The notes under the pieces are model-generated. The model was given only the letters and a program-made list of their open reading frames with translations. It searched no databases and was not told the DNA's origin. Positions 7,757 to 16,149 of a stretch of 64,000 nt of DNA are shown here, in pieces (the stretch's first letter is position 1; each line of letters opens with the position of its first letter). The translations under genes were made by a program, and so were the position numbers. Source of the stretch: Moheibacter sp035515075 (lineage in GTDB: Bacteria > Bacteroidota > Bacteroidia > Flavobacteriales > Weeksellaceae); contig DATJBZ010000012.1 in the NCBI GenBank assembly GCA_035515075.1, positions 62,001 through 126,000 of the forward strand, written 5' to 3'.

Positions 7757-8401
7757 ATGTCAGTCAATAAATTTCTACAATTTTTAGTTCCAAAGGATAA
7801 AAAGTTCTTTCCATTGTTCCACGAATATGCGGAAATTTTGGTCAATATGGCTTCTACCTTGCATGAGGCGGTGAATGTGAAAGCAAGCGCCCGTGTTGAA
7901 TTTTTCCAGAAATTGGAAAAGTTGGACCAAAAGAGCGAAAATCTTTCTACAAAGATTAATTTTGAATTGAGCAAAAACTTTTTGACCCCATTTGATCGAG
8001 AAGACATTTATTCGTTGAACAGCACCATGTCTGATGTGGCGGATTACATTGATGCCAGTGCGAAAAGAATGCATTTGTACCAAGTAGAAAAGGTGAAGAA
8101 GCCGATCCGTAAAATTACTGAAGCCAATTTGGAAGCTTGTCAAAACATCCAAAAAGCAATTCAAGCTTTGGAAGGATTCAAAGATTTGCAAGGCGTTTTG
8201 AAGTGTTGCGAACGCATCCAGAAATTGGAAAATAAGGTGGACAATATCTACGACAGAGAGATTTATTTGATTTTCGATGAATACGAAGATGTCAAAGAAA
8301 TCATCAAATACAAGGAGGTTTTTTCAGCATTGGAAAATACTTCTGACAAATGTAAATTGGTTGCCGATGTTTTGGAATCCGTTTCAGTTAAGCATTCTTA
8401 A
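7757..8401 (+). CDS. DUF47 (PhoU-like) accessory protein of a phosphate transporter
   Basis: Cytoplasmic all-helical 214 aa protein of the DUF47/TIGR00153 family, distant from PhoU, usually encoded next to Pit permeases and thought to control them. Features are the N-terminal PKDKKFFPLFHEYAEILVNM segment and repeated helices with REDIYSLNSTMSDVADYID, where acidic metal-binding motifs of PhoU-like proteins occur. The Pit gene follows 16 bp downstream. A TATCTTTG box at 7727-7734 may be its promoter. Confidence 0.85.
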   Translation: MSVNKFLQFLVPKDKKFFPLFHEYAEILVNMASTLHEAVNVKASARVEFFQKLEKLDQKSENLSTKINFELSKNFLTPFDREDIYSLNSTMSDVADYIDASAKRMHLYQVEKVKKPIRKITEANLEACQNIQKAIQALEGFKDLQGVLKCCERIQKLENKVDNIYDREIYLIFDEYEDVKEIIKYKEVFSALENTSDKCKLVADVLESVSVKHS

Positions 8402-8417
8402 TTACGCGAATTAAATT

Positions 8418-9485
8418 ATGGATTCTCAACTGATTCTCCTGATTGCTATCATTGTGTTAGCATTGGTTTTTGACTTTATCAATGGTTTTCATGATGCAGC
8501 GAATGCGATTGCGACCATTGTTGCTACGCGTGTTTTGACACCGTTTTACGCTGTGCTCTGGGCAGCGACGTTTAACTTTGCCGCTTATTTTATCTCAAAA
8601 TATTGGATTGGTGAATTTAAAATTGGAAACACCATTGCCAAATCGGTCAACGAAGGGGCAATCACCCTCGAGGTCATTTTGGCTGGGATTTTAGCCGCCA
8701 TCATTTGGAACTTGGTGACTTGGTGGTTTGGTATTCCTTCGTCTTCCTCACATACTTTGTTGGGTGGTTTCATTGGAGCAGCGGTGGCACACATTGGCGC
8801 TTTTTCAAATGACGTCATGGGTGATGTAATCAACTATGCAGCGGTATTGCCGATTTTTGCGTTCATATTTTTGGCGCCTTTTGTCGGTTTGGTCATCGCG
8901 TATTTCATCACAATTCTCATCATGAACATCTGTAAGCGGGTGCACCACAAAAGGGCAGAAGCTTGGTTCAAGAAATTGCAATTGGTTTCTTCTGCATTGT
9001 TCAGTTTAGGGCATGGTGGAAATGATGCGCAAAAAGTAATGGGGATCATCGGTGCAGCCGTGATTTTTTACCATGTTCAACAAGGAGATCCAGAATGGGT
9101 GAATGCGCCCAATCGCTTTGCGCACTTCGTTGAAGATTATTGGTGGGTGCCTTTAACGAGTTTTCTTGTGATCGGTTTGGGAACCATGAGTGGTGGTTGG
9201 AAAATTGTTAAAACCATGGGGACAAAAATTACGAAAGTAACGCCATTGGAAGGTGTTTCTGCAGAAACAGCGGGTGCGATGACTTTGTATTTGTCTGAAT
9301 TTCTGGGGATTCCAGTATCGACTACCCATACGATTACGGGTTCGATCATCGGTGTGGGGATTACCAAAAGGGTTTCAGCCGTTCGATGGGGCGTCACGAT
9401 CAACTTGCTTTGGGCTTGGATTCTGACCATTCCTGTTTCAGGTTTGATTGCCGCGTTGATATATTACATCATTCGATTGTTTTAA
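8418..9485 (+). CDS. Low-affinity inorganic phosphate permease (Pit family)
   Basis: Inner-membrane phosphate:cation symporter of 355 aa with about ten hydrophobic segments. Both halves carry the Pit signature: DFINGFHDAANAIATIVATR near the N-terminus and GHGGNDAQKVMG near residue 200, plus IPSSSSHTLLGGFIGA and IPVSTTHTITGSIIG repeats. It forms a two-gene unit with the DUF47 gene, ending in a hairpin terminator. Confidence 0.92.
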   Translation: MDSQLILLIAIIVLALVFDFINGFHDAANAIATIVATRVLTPFYAVLWAATFNFAAYFISKYWIGEFKIGNTIAKSVNEGAITLEVILAGILAAIIWNLVTWWFGIPSSSSHTLLGGFIGAAVAHIGAFSNDVMGDVINYAAVLPIFAFIFLAPFVGLVIAYFITILIMNICKRVHHKRAEAWFKKLQLVSSALFSLGHGGNDAQKVMGIIGAAVIFYHVQQGDPEWVNAPNRFAHFVEDYWWVPLTSFLVIGLGTMSGGWKIVKTMGTKITKVTPLEGVSAETAGAMTLYLSEFLGIPVSTTHTITGSIIGVGITKRVSAVRWGVTINLLWAWILTIPVSGLIAALIYYIIRLF

Positions 9486-9505
9486 ATATAGCGATAACTT
9501 AAATG

Positions 9506-9538
9506 AAGCCGATTTTCTTTCTGAAAGTCGGCTTTTTT
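9506..9538 (+). terminator. Terminator after the Pit gene
   Basis: AAGCCGATTTTC and GAAAGTCGGCTTTTTT form a stem with a five-base loop and T tail. It abuts the end of a convergent minus-strand gene. Confidence 0.85.
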
Positions 9539-9540
9539 GT

Positions 9541-9903
9541 TCAAGGTTTTACAGTGATTTGATCAGGGCTTTTGACAATGATTTCGGGTTTTCCTTTGTA
9601 CATAATTAGTTTTCCTTTCACACAGATGTTTTTGTTTTTTAGAAATTCGGCTGGTGCATAGTTGAAAGCTTTCCAGCTGTCTTCAAAAATGGCAACGACC
9701 AATCGGTGGTTGGGGTAGTTGGCGCCCAAATTGAGTAAAATCACTTTTTTGTTTCCTTTGGAAACGAAGGTGCCAAATACATGGTCGCAGTATTCCACTT
9801 TCTTGTTCAAATATTGGCTGTAATCCGTGTCTAAAATGTTTTCTTGCGCTTGGATATTGCAAAATGTCAGCAATAAAACCAATAGTAAGTGAATTTTTTT
9901 CAT
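9541..9903 (-). CDS. Secreted OB-fold-like protein, function unknown
   Basis: 120 aa protein with a clear signal peptide (LLLVLLLTFCNIQAQ). The mature part ends in NICVKGKLIMYKGKPEIIVKSPDQI, a pattern typical of small OB-fold domains related to tRNA_anti-type proteins in Bacteroidota; in this setting they are periplasmic or secreted and of unknown role. It is transcribed towards the Pit gene. About 200 bp upstream, up to the stress protein gene at 10111, hold no gene. Confidence 0.6.
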   Translation of the reverse strand: MKKIHLLLVLLLTFCNIQAQENILDTDYSQYLNKKVEYCDHVFGTFVSKGNKKVILLNLGANYPNHRLVVAIFEDSWKAFNYAPAEFLKNKNICVKGKLIMYKGKPEIIVKSPDQITVKP

Positions 9904-10110
9904 GATGTTTAGTTTAGGTTGTTTCTAAGTTAAGAAAAAAATCAATACAAAAAGTGGTTGGTTTCATTGTTTTAGGAGAATAAGTGCTGAAGTGATGTGG
10001 TGAATTTTGGAGCGAAAGCTTTGAGAGAAAGCGCTTGGATATGATTTATGTTTGTTGGAAATTAAGATTTAAATTGTAATTTTAAGCATCGATTGAATAA
10101 CACAGAAACT

Positions 10111-10542
10111 ATGAAAAGAATATTGGTAACCTTGGATTTCAAAGGGAAAGATTTTAAATCTTTAGAAGTAGCAAAAGAAATGGGAAGAGCTTTCAATGCT
10201 GAAATTATTTTGTTGAACGTTGATCCGATTGAGGTAGACAAAGAATCTTTGGCGACGGCGCCGGTCATGGCACACCGCCTGGATGTGATCAATGACATGA
10301 TTAATGAAAACGTCAAGAATGTAGAAGGAAAGTTGGGCGGAGATATTTTTAAATTTCGTCATATACTGAAATCTGGCGCTCCGCATGAGCAGATTTTAAA
10401 GGTAGCAAAAGAAGAAGATGTGGACGTGATCATCATGGGATCCAACAAGCATTCAGGTGCTTATCGATTTTTGATCGGTAGTGTAGCAGACCAAGTGGTG
10501 AAAAAGACGACCATACCCGTTTTGTTGGTGCCTTACGAATAA
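10111..10542 (+). CDS. Universal stress protein (UspA family)
   Basis: 143 aa single-domain Usp protein from ATG 10111; an in-frame TTG at 10093 is a weaker start. It begins MKRILVTLDFKGKDFKSLEVAKE and ends with the ATP-binding signature IMGSNKHSGAYRFLIGSVADQVVKKT, where G-x2-G-x9-G(S/T) binds nucleotide. Such proteins help cells withstand starvation and stress. It is followed by the Sco1 gene after 69 bp. Confidence 0.88.
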   Translation: MKRILVTLDFKGKDFKSLEVAKEMGRAFNAEIILLNVDPIEVDKESLATAPVMAHRLDVINDMINENVKNVEGKLGGDIFKFRHILKSGAPHEQILKVAKEEDVDVIIMGSNKHSGAYRFLIGSVADQVVKKTTIPVLLVPYE

Positions 10543-10611
10543 AATCCCTGAGCATTTCATGAGAAAAAATGTAGAGAAGCCAATGATTGCCATCGTTAAA
10601 TTGTTGAACAG

Positions 10612-11265
10612 ATGAAAAACAAGTGGATTGCTTTGTTAGCAATTGTTAGCATAAGTTTGTGTTTGATTTGGTGGGTCAACCAGCGGTCAAACACAAAACT
10701 TTTTGAGGTCATGCCAGTTCCTGAATTTACATTCATCAACCAAGACAATGAAGTGGTTTCAAACAAAGATTTGTTGGGAAAGGTGTATGTGGTTGAGTTC
10801 TTTTTTACGAACTGTCCCAGCATTTGTCCTATAATGAACCGCAATTTGATGGAAGTCAATGCTGAGATCAATCACCCAGATTTTGGCGTAGTGGCAATTA
10901 CCATTGATCCCAAAAGAGATTCAGTAGAAACTTTGAAACGCTACAAAAATCAATTGGCCATCAACAACGACAATTGGCATTTTCTAACGGGTGACAAGGA
11001 AACGATCTATGCGTTGAGCGATCGATTCAACATTTATGTAGGAGAAGCGTCTGAAACAGAGGGCATAGAACACAGTGGGAAAATGGCTTTGGTTGACAAA
11101 AACGGCATGATTCGTTCTCGTTTTGGAAAAAATAAGTTGCCGATATTGTATTATTCAGGCTTAAATTATGACCAAGCTGAAAATGGAAAAGAAAGTTTGA
11201 CTGGGAAATTTCATCCAGAAATTGACTGGTTGAAAGAAGATATTTTAATATTAATGAAAGAATAA
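10612..11265 (+). CDS. SCO1/SenC family copper chaperone
   Basis: Membrane-anchored thioredoxin-fold protein of 217 aa. One N-terminal TM segment (residues 6-22) precedes a periplasmic domain with the copper motif CPSIC (C68, C72) and the distal histidine H154 in GIEHSGKMAL, the three known Cu ligands of Sco proteins. Members deliver copper to the CuA site of cytochrome oxidase or act as thiol reductases. The next gene, a YHS lipoprotein, starts 2 bp after the stop, so the two are co-expressed. Confidence 0.9.
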   Translation: MKNKWIALLAIVSISLCLIWWVNQRSNTKLFEVMPVPEFTFINQDNEVVSNKDLLGKVYVVEFFFTNCPSICPIMNRNLMEVNAEINHPDFGVVAITIDPKRDSVETLKRYKNQLAINNDNWHFLTGDKETIYALSDRFNIYVGEASETEGIEHSGKMALVDKNGMIRSRFGKNKLPILYYSGLNYDQAENGKESLTGKFHPEIDWLKEDILILMKE

Positions 11266-11267
11266 CA

Positions 11268-11546
11268 ATGAAAAGAATTACTTTATTCATCGGATCTTTG
11301 GGCATGATCGCTCTTTTTTCTTGCGAAGAAAAAGCAGCCCAAATGGAAGTGCATTCCGCAGTAGCAGAGAGTTTGGATGTCGCTGTGGTCAATGCAGTGG
11401 ATCCTGTCTGTGAAATGGAAATGCCTAAATTTCTGAAAGACACCTTGACGTACAACCATGAGGTTTATGGTTTTTGCAATGTTTCTTGTAAAAATGATTT
11501 CAAAGCCAATCCAGAAAAATACCTTCAAGCATTGAAAGAAAAATAA
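11268..11546 (+). CDS. YHS-domain lipoprotein, probable metal-binding partner of Sco1
   Basis: 92 aa lipoprotein with signal peptide ending in LFSC (lipid Cys19). The rest is a YHS-type domain: VDPVCEMEMPKFLKDTLTYN, then VYGFCNVSCKNDFKANPEKY, with C48, C70 and C74 placed as in metal-binding YHS/TRASH-type domains. The 2-bp gap to the Sco1 gene suggests a joint role in copper handling in the periplasm; this is inferred from context. Confidence 0.78.
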   Translation: MKRITLFIGSLGMIALFSCEEKAAQMEVHSAVAESLDVAVVNAVDPVCEMEMPKFLKDTLTYNHEVYGFCNVSCKNDFKANPEKYLQALKEK

Positions 11547-11608
11547 ACAGCGTTTTGTCACAAAGTTGTTTTTTGGACTACTAATCTTTTCAAAAGAACA
11601 ACAATTCA

Positions 11609-12511
11609 ATGGATAAAATTCTTGAAATCAATCACCTCACCAAACATTTCGGTCGACTGACAGCAGTCAATGACTTGAGTTTGTCGGTGGAGAAAGGCAA
11701 TGTCTACGGACTATTGGGGCCCAATGGAAGTGGGAAATCGACAACTTTGGGCATGATCTTGAATGTAGTCAATCCCAGCTCTGGTGAATGGAAATGGTTT
11801 GGCAAAGCGCCTTCCGTTGATTCGCTAAAAAAAGTAGGCGCTATTATTGAACGCCCCAACTTTTATCCTTATCTATCTGCAACCAAAAATTTAGAGATCG
11901 TAGCAAAAATCAAAGAAGCTGACTTTTCCAAAATTGATGAGAAATTGGAATTGGTTGGGCTTTTGTCTCGAAAAGACGACAAGTTTTCTACCTTTTCTTT
12001 GGGGATGAAACAACGTCTGGCCATTGCTGCTGCGGTACTCAACGATCCGTATGTGTTGATTTTGGACGAACCCACCAATGGGTTGGATCCGCAAGGAATC
12101 ATTCAAATTCGTGAAATTATTCAGCGCATTGCGGCGAATGGAACCACGATTATTTTGGCAAGTCACTTGTTGGATGAAGTCGAAAAAGTGTGTTCTCATG
12201 TAGTGATTTTGGAAAAAGGGAAAACTTTGTATTGTGGTAAGGTGGATGAAATGACCGCGAGTCATGGATTTTTTGAGGTGGCCGCTGCGGATTTGGACCG
12301 TTTGGAAAAAGCTTTGTTGGCTTTGAATTGTTTTGAACGCATTGCCCAAGAAGGAAAAATTCTGAAAGGGATTTTGAACCAAGATGTCAGCGCAGAAAGT
12401 TTGAACCAAAAAATGTACGAGCAAGGCATTGTTTTGCATCATTTGGTCAAAAGAAAAGAAAGTTTGGAACAGCAGTTTCTTCATATCACTCAAAACAACG
12501 GAAAATCATGA
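11609..12511 (+). CDS. ABC-2 type exporter, ATP-binding subunit
   Basis: 300 aa ABC ATPase of the CcmA/bacitracin-export type. Walker A is GPNGSGKST (about residue 37), the signature is FSLGMKQR, Walker B is VLILDEPTNG, and the switch histidine is in ILASHLLDEVEK. A C-terminal extension of about 90 residues fits this subfamily. The permease gene overlaps by 4 bp. The substrate is not evident. Confidence 0.88.
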   Translation: MDKILEINHLTKHFGRLTAVNDLSLSVEKGNVYGLLGPNGSGKSTTLGMILNVVNPSSGEWKWFGKAPSVDSLKKVGAIIERPNFYPYLSATKNLEIVAKIKEADFSKIDEKLELVGLLSRKDDKFSTFSLGMKQRLAIAAAVLNDPYVLILDEPTNGLDPQGIIQIREIIQRIAANGTTIILASHLLDEVEKVCSHVVILEKGKTLYCGKVDEMTASHGFFEVAAADLDRLEKALLALNCFERIAQEGKILKGILNQDVSAESLNQKMYEQGIVLHHLVKRKESLEQQFLHITQNNGKS

Positions 12512-13344
12512 ACAGATTATTTAATATAGAATGGATCAAGATCTATAACTACAAAACCACGCGCGTTTTTACTTTGATTTACTTTGCCATGTTGGTGGTA
12601 TTTGGTTTGATTTTATCGGTCATAAAACCCGAAATTGGTGGAGTCAAATTGGACATTGCGAAATTGGGCTTTTTTAATTTTCCGGAAATTTGGCAAAACA
12701 TTGGTTACGGCGTTTCTATATTGAAAATCTTCATTGCGGTCATCATCATTACCAACATGACCAACGAATATTCGAACGGTACTTTGAAGCAAAATTTGAT
12801 CGATGGACTGAGTAAAAAGGAGTTTTTGGGTTCAAAAATCATGACCAATTTTCTATTGGCTTCGTTGTCCAGTGTGTTTGTTTTGGGAATTTGTTTGGTT
12901 TTGGGCTTTGTCTTTTCGACTTCCGAAGCTTCTTTTTGGGAAGGAAGCGGTTATTTATTGGCTTATTTTCTCAAGTTGAATTTGTTTTTTTCCATCTGTT
13001 TGTTTTTAGCTATTTTATTGAAAAAAAGTGCTTTTGCTTTTTTGGGATTAATTTTGCTTTGGGTGGTAGAAACGGTTGTTTCTACGGTTGAAGTGCTTTT
13101 GCGCGCTTATTTCGGCAAGGGATTGGGCCAAATTGATCCTGATACATTTTATTTGTCCAATTATTTGCCCTTGAACGCATCTTCAAATTTAATTGCTTTT
13201 CCTGTGAATTTTGAAGGAATGATTACGGGTGGTTCTTTGTTTGTTTTGAAAGACATCAACCTATCTATGGTGGTAGCAGCTGTGATTTATATATTGATTT
13301 TTAGTTATTTGTCTTATCGATTGCTGGCCAAGCGAGATTTGTAA
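12508..13344 (+). CDS. ABC-2 type exporter, membrane subunit
   Basis: 278 aa integral membrane protein with six hydrophobic segments (around residues 20-38, 70-90, 115-135, 145-165, 170-190, 250-270). It fits ABC-2 permeases of the bacitracin-resistance-like group, with the ITNMTNEYSNGTLKQNL loop common after the second TM segment. It overlaps the ATPase gene by 4 bp, so the two form one transporter. Confidence 0.85.
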   Translation: MNRLFNIEWIKIYNYKTTRVFTLIYFAMLVVFGLILSVIKPEIGGVKLDIAKLGFFNFPEIWQNIGYGVSILKIFIAVIIITNMTNEYSNGTLKQNLIDGLSKKEFLGSKIMTNFLLASLSSVFVLGICLVLGFVFSTSEASFWEGSGYLLAYFLKLNLFFSICLFLAILLKKSAFAFLGLILLWVVETVVSTVEVLLRAYFGKGLGQIDPDTFYLSNYLPLNASSNLIAFPVNFEGMITGGSLFVLKDINLSMVVAAVIYILIFSYLSYRLLAKRDL

Positions 13345-13391
13345 TTTTGCTGGTGGGTATCCAAAGATTTCGGTGACTTTATGATTTGGGT

Positions 13392-13423
13392 TTTGTAGAA
13401 TTGTACTTTATATTTTATCTTCG
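13392..13423 (+). promoter_or_regulatory. Candidate promoter of the DHH operon
   Basis: TTTG at 13392-13395, a 20-bp spacer, then TATCTTCG (one mismatch to TAnnTTTG). The ATG at 13430 is 6 bp downstream, so the mRNA may be leaderless or nearly so. Confidence 0.5.
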
Positions 13424-13429
13424 CAAGCT

Positions 13430-14452
13430 ATGCAGATGCACAATTTTCAACAACTCAAAGATTTATTACGTCAGCCCAAGCGCATTGTGATCATTCCTCA
13501 CCGAAATCCAGATGGTGATGCCATTGGTTCGACTTTGGCGATGAAACGATACCTGTCCAAATTGGGGCATGAAAGTGAGGTGGTTTCGCCCAATGATTTT
13601 CCGAAATTTCTGAAATGGTTGGAAGGTGCGAAGGACATTCACATTGCGGAGTACACTCCTTCCAAGGCAAGAGGAATTGTCGAAAGAGCGGAGTTGATTT
13701 TCATTTTGGATTTCAATTCCATGGCGAGAATCGATGAAGTAGGCGAGTGGGTGACGCGAAGCAAAGTGCTGAAAGTCATGATCGATCACCACCAAGCACC
13801 TGATCAGTTTGATTTCATGTATTCGGACGTCAACATTCCAGCGACTTGTCAGATGGTGTACAACTTCATTGAAGCCATGGGTGATTTGGAATTGATCGAT
13901 AAAAAAATAGCCGAGTGCATTTATACGGGTATTTTGACCGATACAGGAAATTTCCGTTTTAGAAATACTTCGGCGGCGACACACCGTGTGGTTGCGCATT
14001 TGTTGGAGAAAGATATTGAAATTGATCAAATCAACAATGACCTATTTGACACTTCTTCAGAAAACCGCATGAAATTGTTGGGCTTGGCATTGAGTACTTT
14101 GCAATCCTTTCCAGCACATCGAACTGCGATCATGCACTTGACCCGAAAACAACAATTTGATTTTAGCTCTCAAAAAGGCGATACGGAAGGGTTTGTGAAT
14201 TATGGTTTGGCTTTGAAAGACCATGTTTTTGCAGTGATTTTTATCGAAGATCAACAGAATGATTTCATTAAAATCTCTTTTCGATCCAAAGGCGATTTTG
14301 ATGTGAACGCTTTTGCGCGAAAACATTTCAATGGTGGTGGACACGTGAATGCAGCAGGAGGACGTTCGGATTTGACCATGGAAGCCACTTTGTTGAAGTT
14401 TGAGGAATTGTTGGAAGAATACAAAGAGGAATTAGAAAAAGTTGAAATTTGA
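13430..14452 (+). CDS. DHH-family phosphoesterase, NrnA-like oligoribonuclease/pAp phosphatase
   Basis: 340 aa enzyme with both domains of the NrnA group. The DHH domain has HRNPDGDAIGS (about residue 24), the D of LIFILDFNS, and the DHH motif in MIDHHQAPDQFD (about residue 120). The DHHA1 domain ends in HFNGGGHVNAAGGR. NrnA-like enzymes degrade short RNA oligomers and pAp. ATG 13430 and ATG 13436 are both in frame; the first is given. The stop overlaps the next start by 4 bp, giving an operon with two PPIase lipoproteins. Confidence 0.88.
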   Translation: MQMHNFQQLKDLLRQPKRIVIIPHRNPDGDAIGSTLAMKRYLSKLGHESEVVSPNDFPKFLKWLEGAKDIHIAEYTPSKARGIVERAELIFILDFNSMARIDEVGEWVTRSKVLKVMIDHHQAPDQFDFMYSDVNIPATCQMVYNFIEAMGDLELIDKKIAECIYTGILTDTGNFRFRNTSAATHRVVAHLLEKDIEIDQINNDLFDTSSENRMKLLGLALSTLQSFPAHRTAIMHLTRKQQFDFSSQKGDTEGFVNYGLALKDHVFAVIFIEDQQNDFIKISFRSKGDFDVNAFARKHFNGGGHVNAAGGRSDLTMEATLLKFEELLEEYKEELEKVEI

Positions 14453-14985
14453 AAAAGCTTGGTTACATATTGATGGCGTTAGGTTTGATGGCTTGTGAAA
14501 ACAAGATCATTCAATATCCAGTCAATTACGACAATGAGCGGGCGAAGTTTTTGACCTTTTCACAAGACCGAAACAAACAGATTTTGGAAGAAGACAATGA
14601 AATGATCCAAAGCTACATCGACCGTTCGGGCATTGCTTTTTCAAAAACATCGTATGGCTTTTGGTTGTCCAATTCTGGAGAGAAGACTGCTTCAATGGCG
14701 AAAACAGGCGATCATGTTCAGTACCGCTATGAAGTGGCTGATTTGGAAGGTCAAATTATTTATTCAGAAGAAGAAATTGGAACAAAAGATGCGGTACTTG
14801 GCAAAGAGAATTTGACGCGTGGGTTGCACATCAGTTTGCAATTGATCGAAAAAGGAGATTCGGCCACGGCGCTTTATCCGTCGTTTATTGGCTATGGTAC
14901 CTACGGCGATCAAAATAAAATCAAGGGCGATTTGCCATTGGTATACAAAATTAAGATTTTAGACATTCAGAAAAAGATAGATTAA
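14449..14985 (+). CDS. FKBP-type peptidyl-prolyl isomerase lipoprotein, GldI-like
   Basis: 178 aa lipoprotein: the signal peptide MKKLGYILMALGLMAC gives a lipidated Cys16. An FKBP-like domain covers about residues 75-175 (GDHVQYRYEVADLEGQIIYS; PSFIGYGTYGDQNKI). Size, lipoprotein nature and position in a Flavobacteriia genome fit GldI, an accessory gliding/T9SS fold factor, though other FKBP lipoproteins look similar. The TTG start overlaps the DHH stop by 4 bp, and the cyclophilin-FKBP gene begins 2 bp after its stop. Confidence 0.72.
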   Translation: MKKLGYILMALGLMACENKIIQYPVNYDNERAKFLTFSQDRNKQILEEDNEMIQSYIDRSGIAFSKTSYGFWLSNSGEKTASMAKTGDHVQYRYEVADLEGQIIYSEEEIGTKDAVLGKENLTRGLHISLQLIEKGDSATALYPSFIGYGTYGDQNKIKGDLPLVYKIKILDIQKKID

Positions 14986-14987
14986 AC

Positions 14988-16067
14988 ATGAGAAAAATAG
15001 TATCAATCCTAACAGCAACTATTTTGATGGTCAGCTGTTCAACTGTTAAAATACCCAATTCAATGAGTAAAGAAGAATACAAAGAATTAAAAGATGGGCT
15101 GTATGCTCAAATGGAAACCAATAAAGGTGTAATGACGATCGAGTTGTTCGAGGAAGAAGCCCCTTTGACGGTAGCGAATTTTGTTGGTTTGGCGGAAGGC
15201 TCCAAAGCGAATGACGCAAAACCTTTGGGAACACCATTTTATGACGGCATTATTTTTCACCGTGTGATCAAGGATTTCATGATTCAAGGTGGAGATCCAG
15301 ATGGAAAAGGGACAGGAGGTCCAGGTTACAGTTTTGAAGATGAGTTTTTCTCTGACAGAAAACACGACCAAAAAGGAATTTTGTCCATGGCCAATTCAGG
15401 ACCCAATACCAACGGTAGCCAATTTTTCATCACCGAAGTGCCTACACCTTGGTTGGATGGAAGACACACGGTTTTTGGTCAAGTGATCAAAGGTTTGGAA
15501 GTGGTTGATGCCATTGCCAATGTTGAGAAAGGGATGCAAGATCGTCCAACAGAAGATGTGATCATCGAGCATGTCAGCATCATCAAAAAAGGAGACCAAT
15601 ACAAAAATTACAACGGAGGAAAAGCTTTTGAAGCCGCTCAAGCAGCGCACAAAGCCAAAATTGAAGCCATTGAAAAAGAGGCTCAATTGGCAATGCAGAA
15701 AGAAATTGAGCGTCAAAAAGAATTGACGACTCAAGCCAAGAAAACCGAATCAGGTTTGATGTATGTGGTGTTGGAAGAAGGAAATGGAGCGATGCCCAAT
15801 GCTGGAGACGAATTGGATGTGCACTATACCTTGAGATTGAATGATGGTGAAAAGTTGGATTCTTCTTTCGATAGAAATCAGCCTTTGACCGCTGTGGTTG
15901 GAGAAACGCAATTGATTCAAGGATGGATGGAAGCTTTGACCATGTTCAAAAAAGGAAGCAAGGTTTTCTTGATCATTCCTTCGGATTTGGGCTATGGACC
16001 ACAAGGTGCTGGAGGAGTCATTCCACCAAATGCAACTTTGTATTTTGATATGGAAATATTGGATTAA
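14988..16067 (+). CDS. Cyclophilin-FKBP fusion peptidyl-prolyl isomerase (lipoprotein)
   Basis: 359 aa lipoprotein (lipid Cys17 in LMVSCS) with two unrelated PPIase domains. The cyclophilin domain (about 35-205) shows FHRVIKDFMIQGGDPDG and NGSQFFI; a charged helical linker (about 215-250, EKEAQLAMQKEIERQKEL) follows; then an FKBP domain (about 255-359) with VHYTLRLNDGEKLDSS and LGYGPQGAGGVIPPNATL. This matches the dual-family immunophilins (CFBP arrangement) known from Flavobacterium. Located after a second FKBP lipoprotein, it probably folds exported proteins in the periplasm. Confidence 0.9.
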   Translation: MRKIVSILTATILMVSCSTVKIPNSMSKEEYKELKDGLYAQMETNKGVMTIELFEEEAPLTVANFVGLAEGSKANDAKPLGTPFYDGIIFHRVIKDFMIQGGDPDGKGTGGPGYSFEDEFFSDRKHDQKGILSMANSGPNTNGSQFFITEVPTPWLDGRHTVFGQVIKGLEVVDAIANVEKGMQDRPTEDVIIEHVSIIKKGDQYKNYNGGKAFEAAQAAHKAKIEAIEKEAQLAMQKEIERQKELTTQAKKTESGLMYVVLEEGNGAMPNAGDELDVHYTLRLNDGEKLDSSFDRNQPLTAVVGETQLIQGWMEALTMFKKGSKVFLIIPSDLGYGPQGAGGVIPPNATLYFDMEILD

Positions 16068-16087
16068 TCCAAATATAACTTTATAAG

Positions 16088-16122
16088 AATCCCACAGTTT
16101 GTTGAAATTGTGGGATTTTTTG
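16088..16122 (+). terminator. Terminator of the DHH/PPIase operon
   Basis: AATCCCACAGTTT and AAATTGTGGGATTTTTT form a stem with a short loop and T tail. It also faces the end of the minus-strand response regulator gene. Confidence 0.85.
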
Positions 16123-16149
16123 TTGGTGATTTTCCCAAGGAAACAGCCT

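Noticed and set aside
10093..10110. TTG start for the stress protein
   Set aside because: ATG 10111 gives the standard Usp N-terminus; the extension NNTET adds nothing known.
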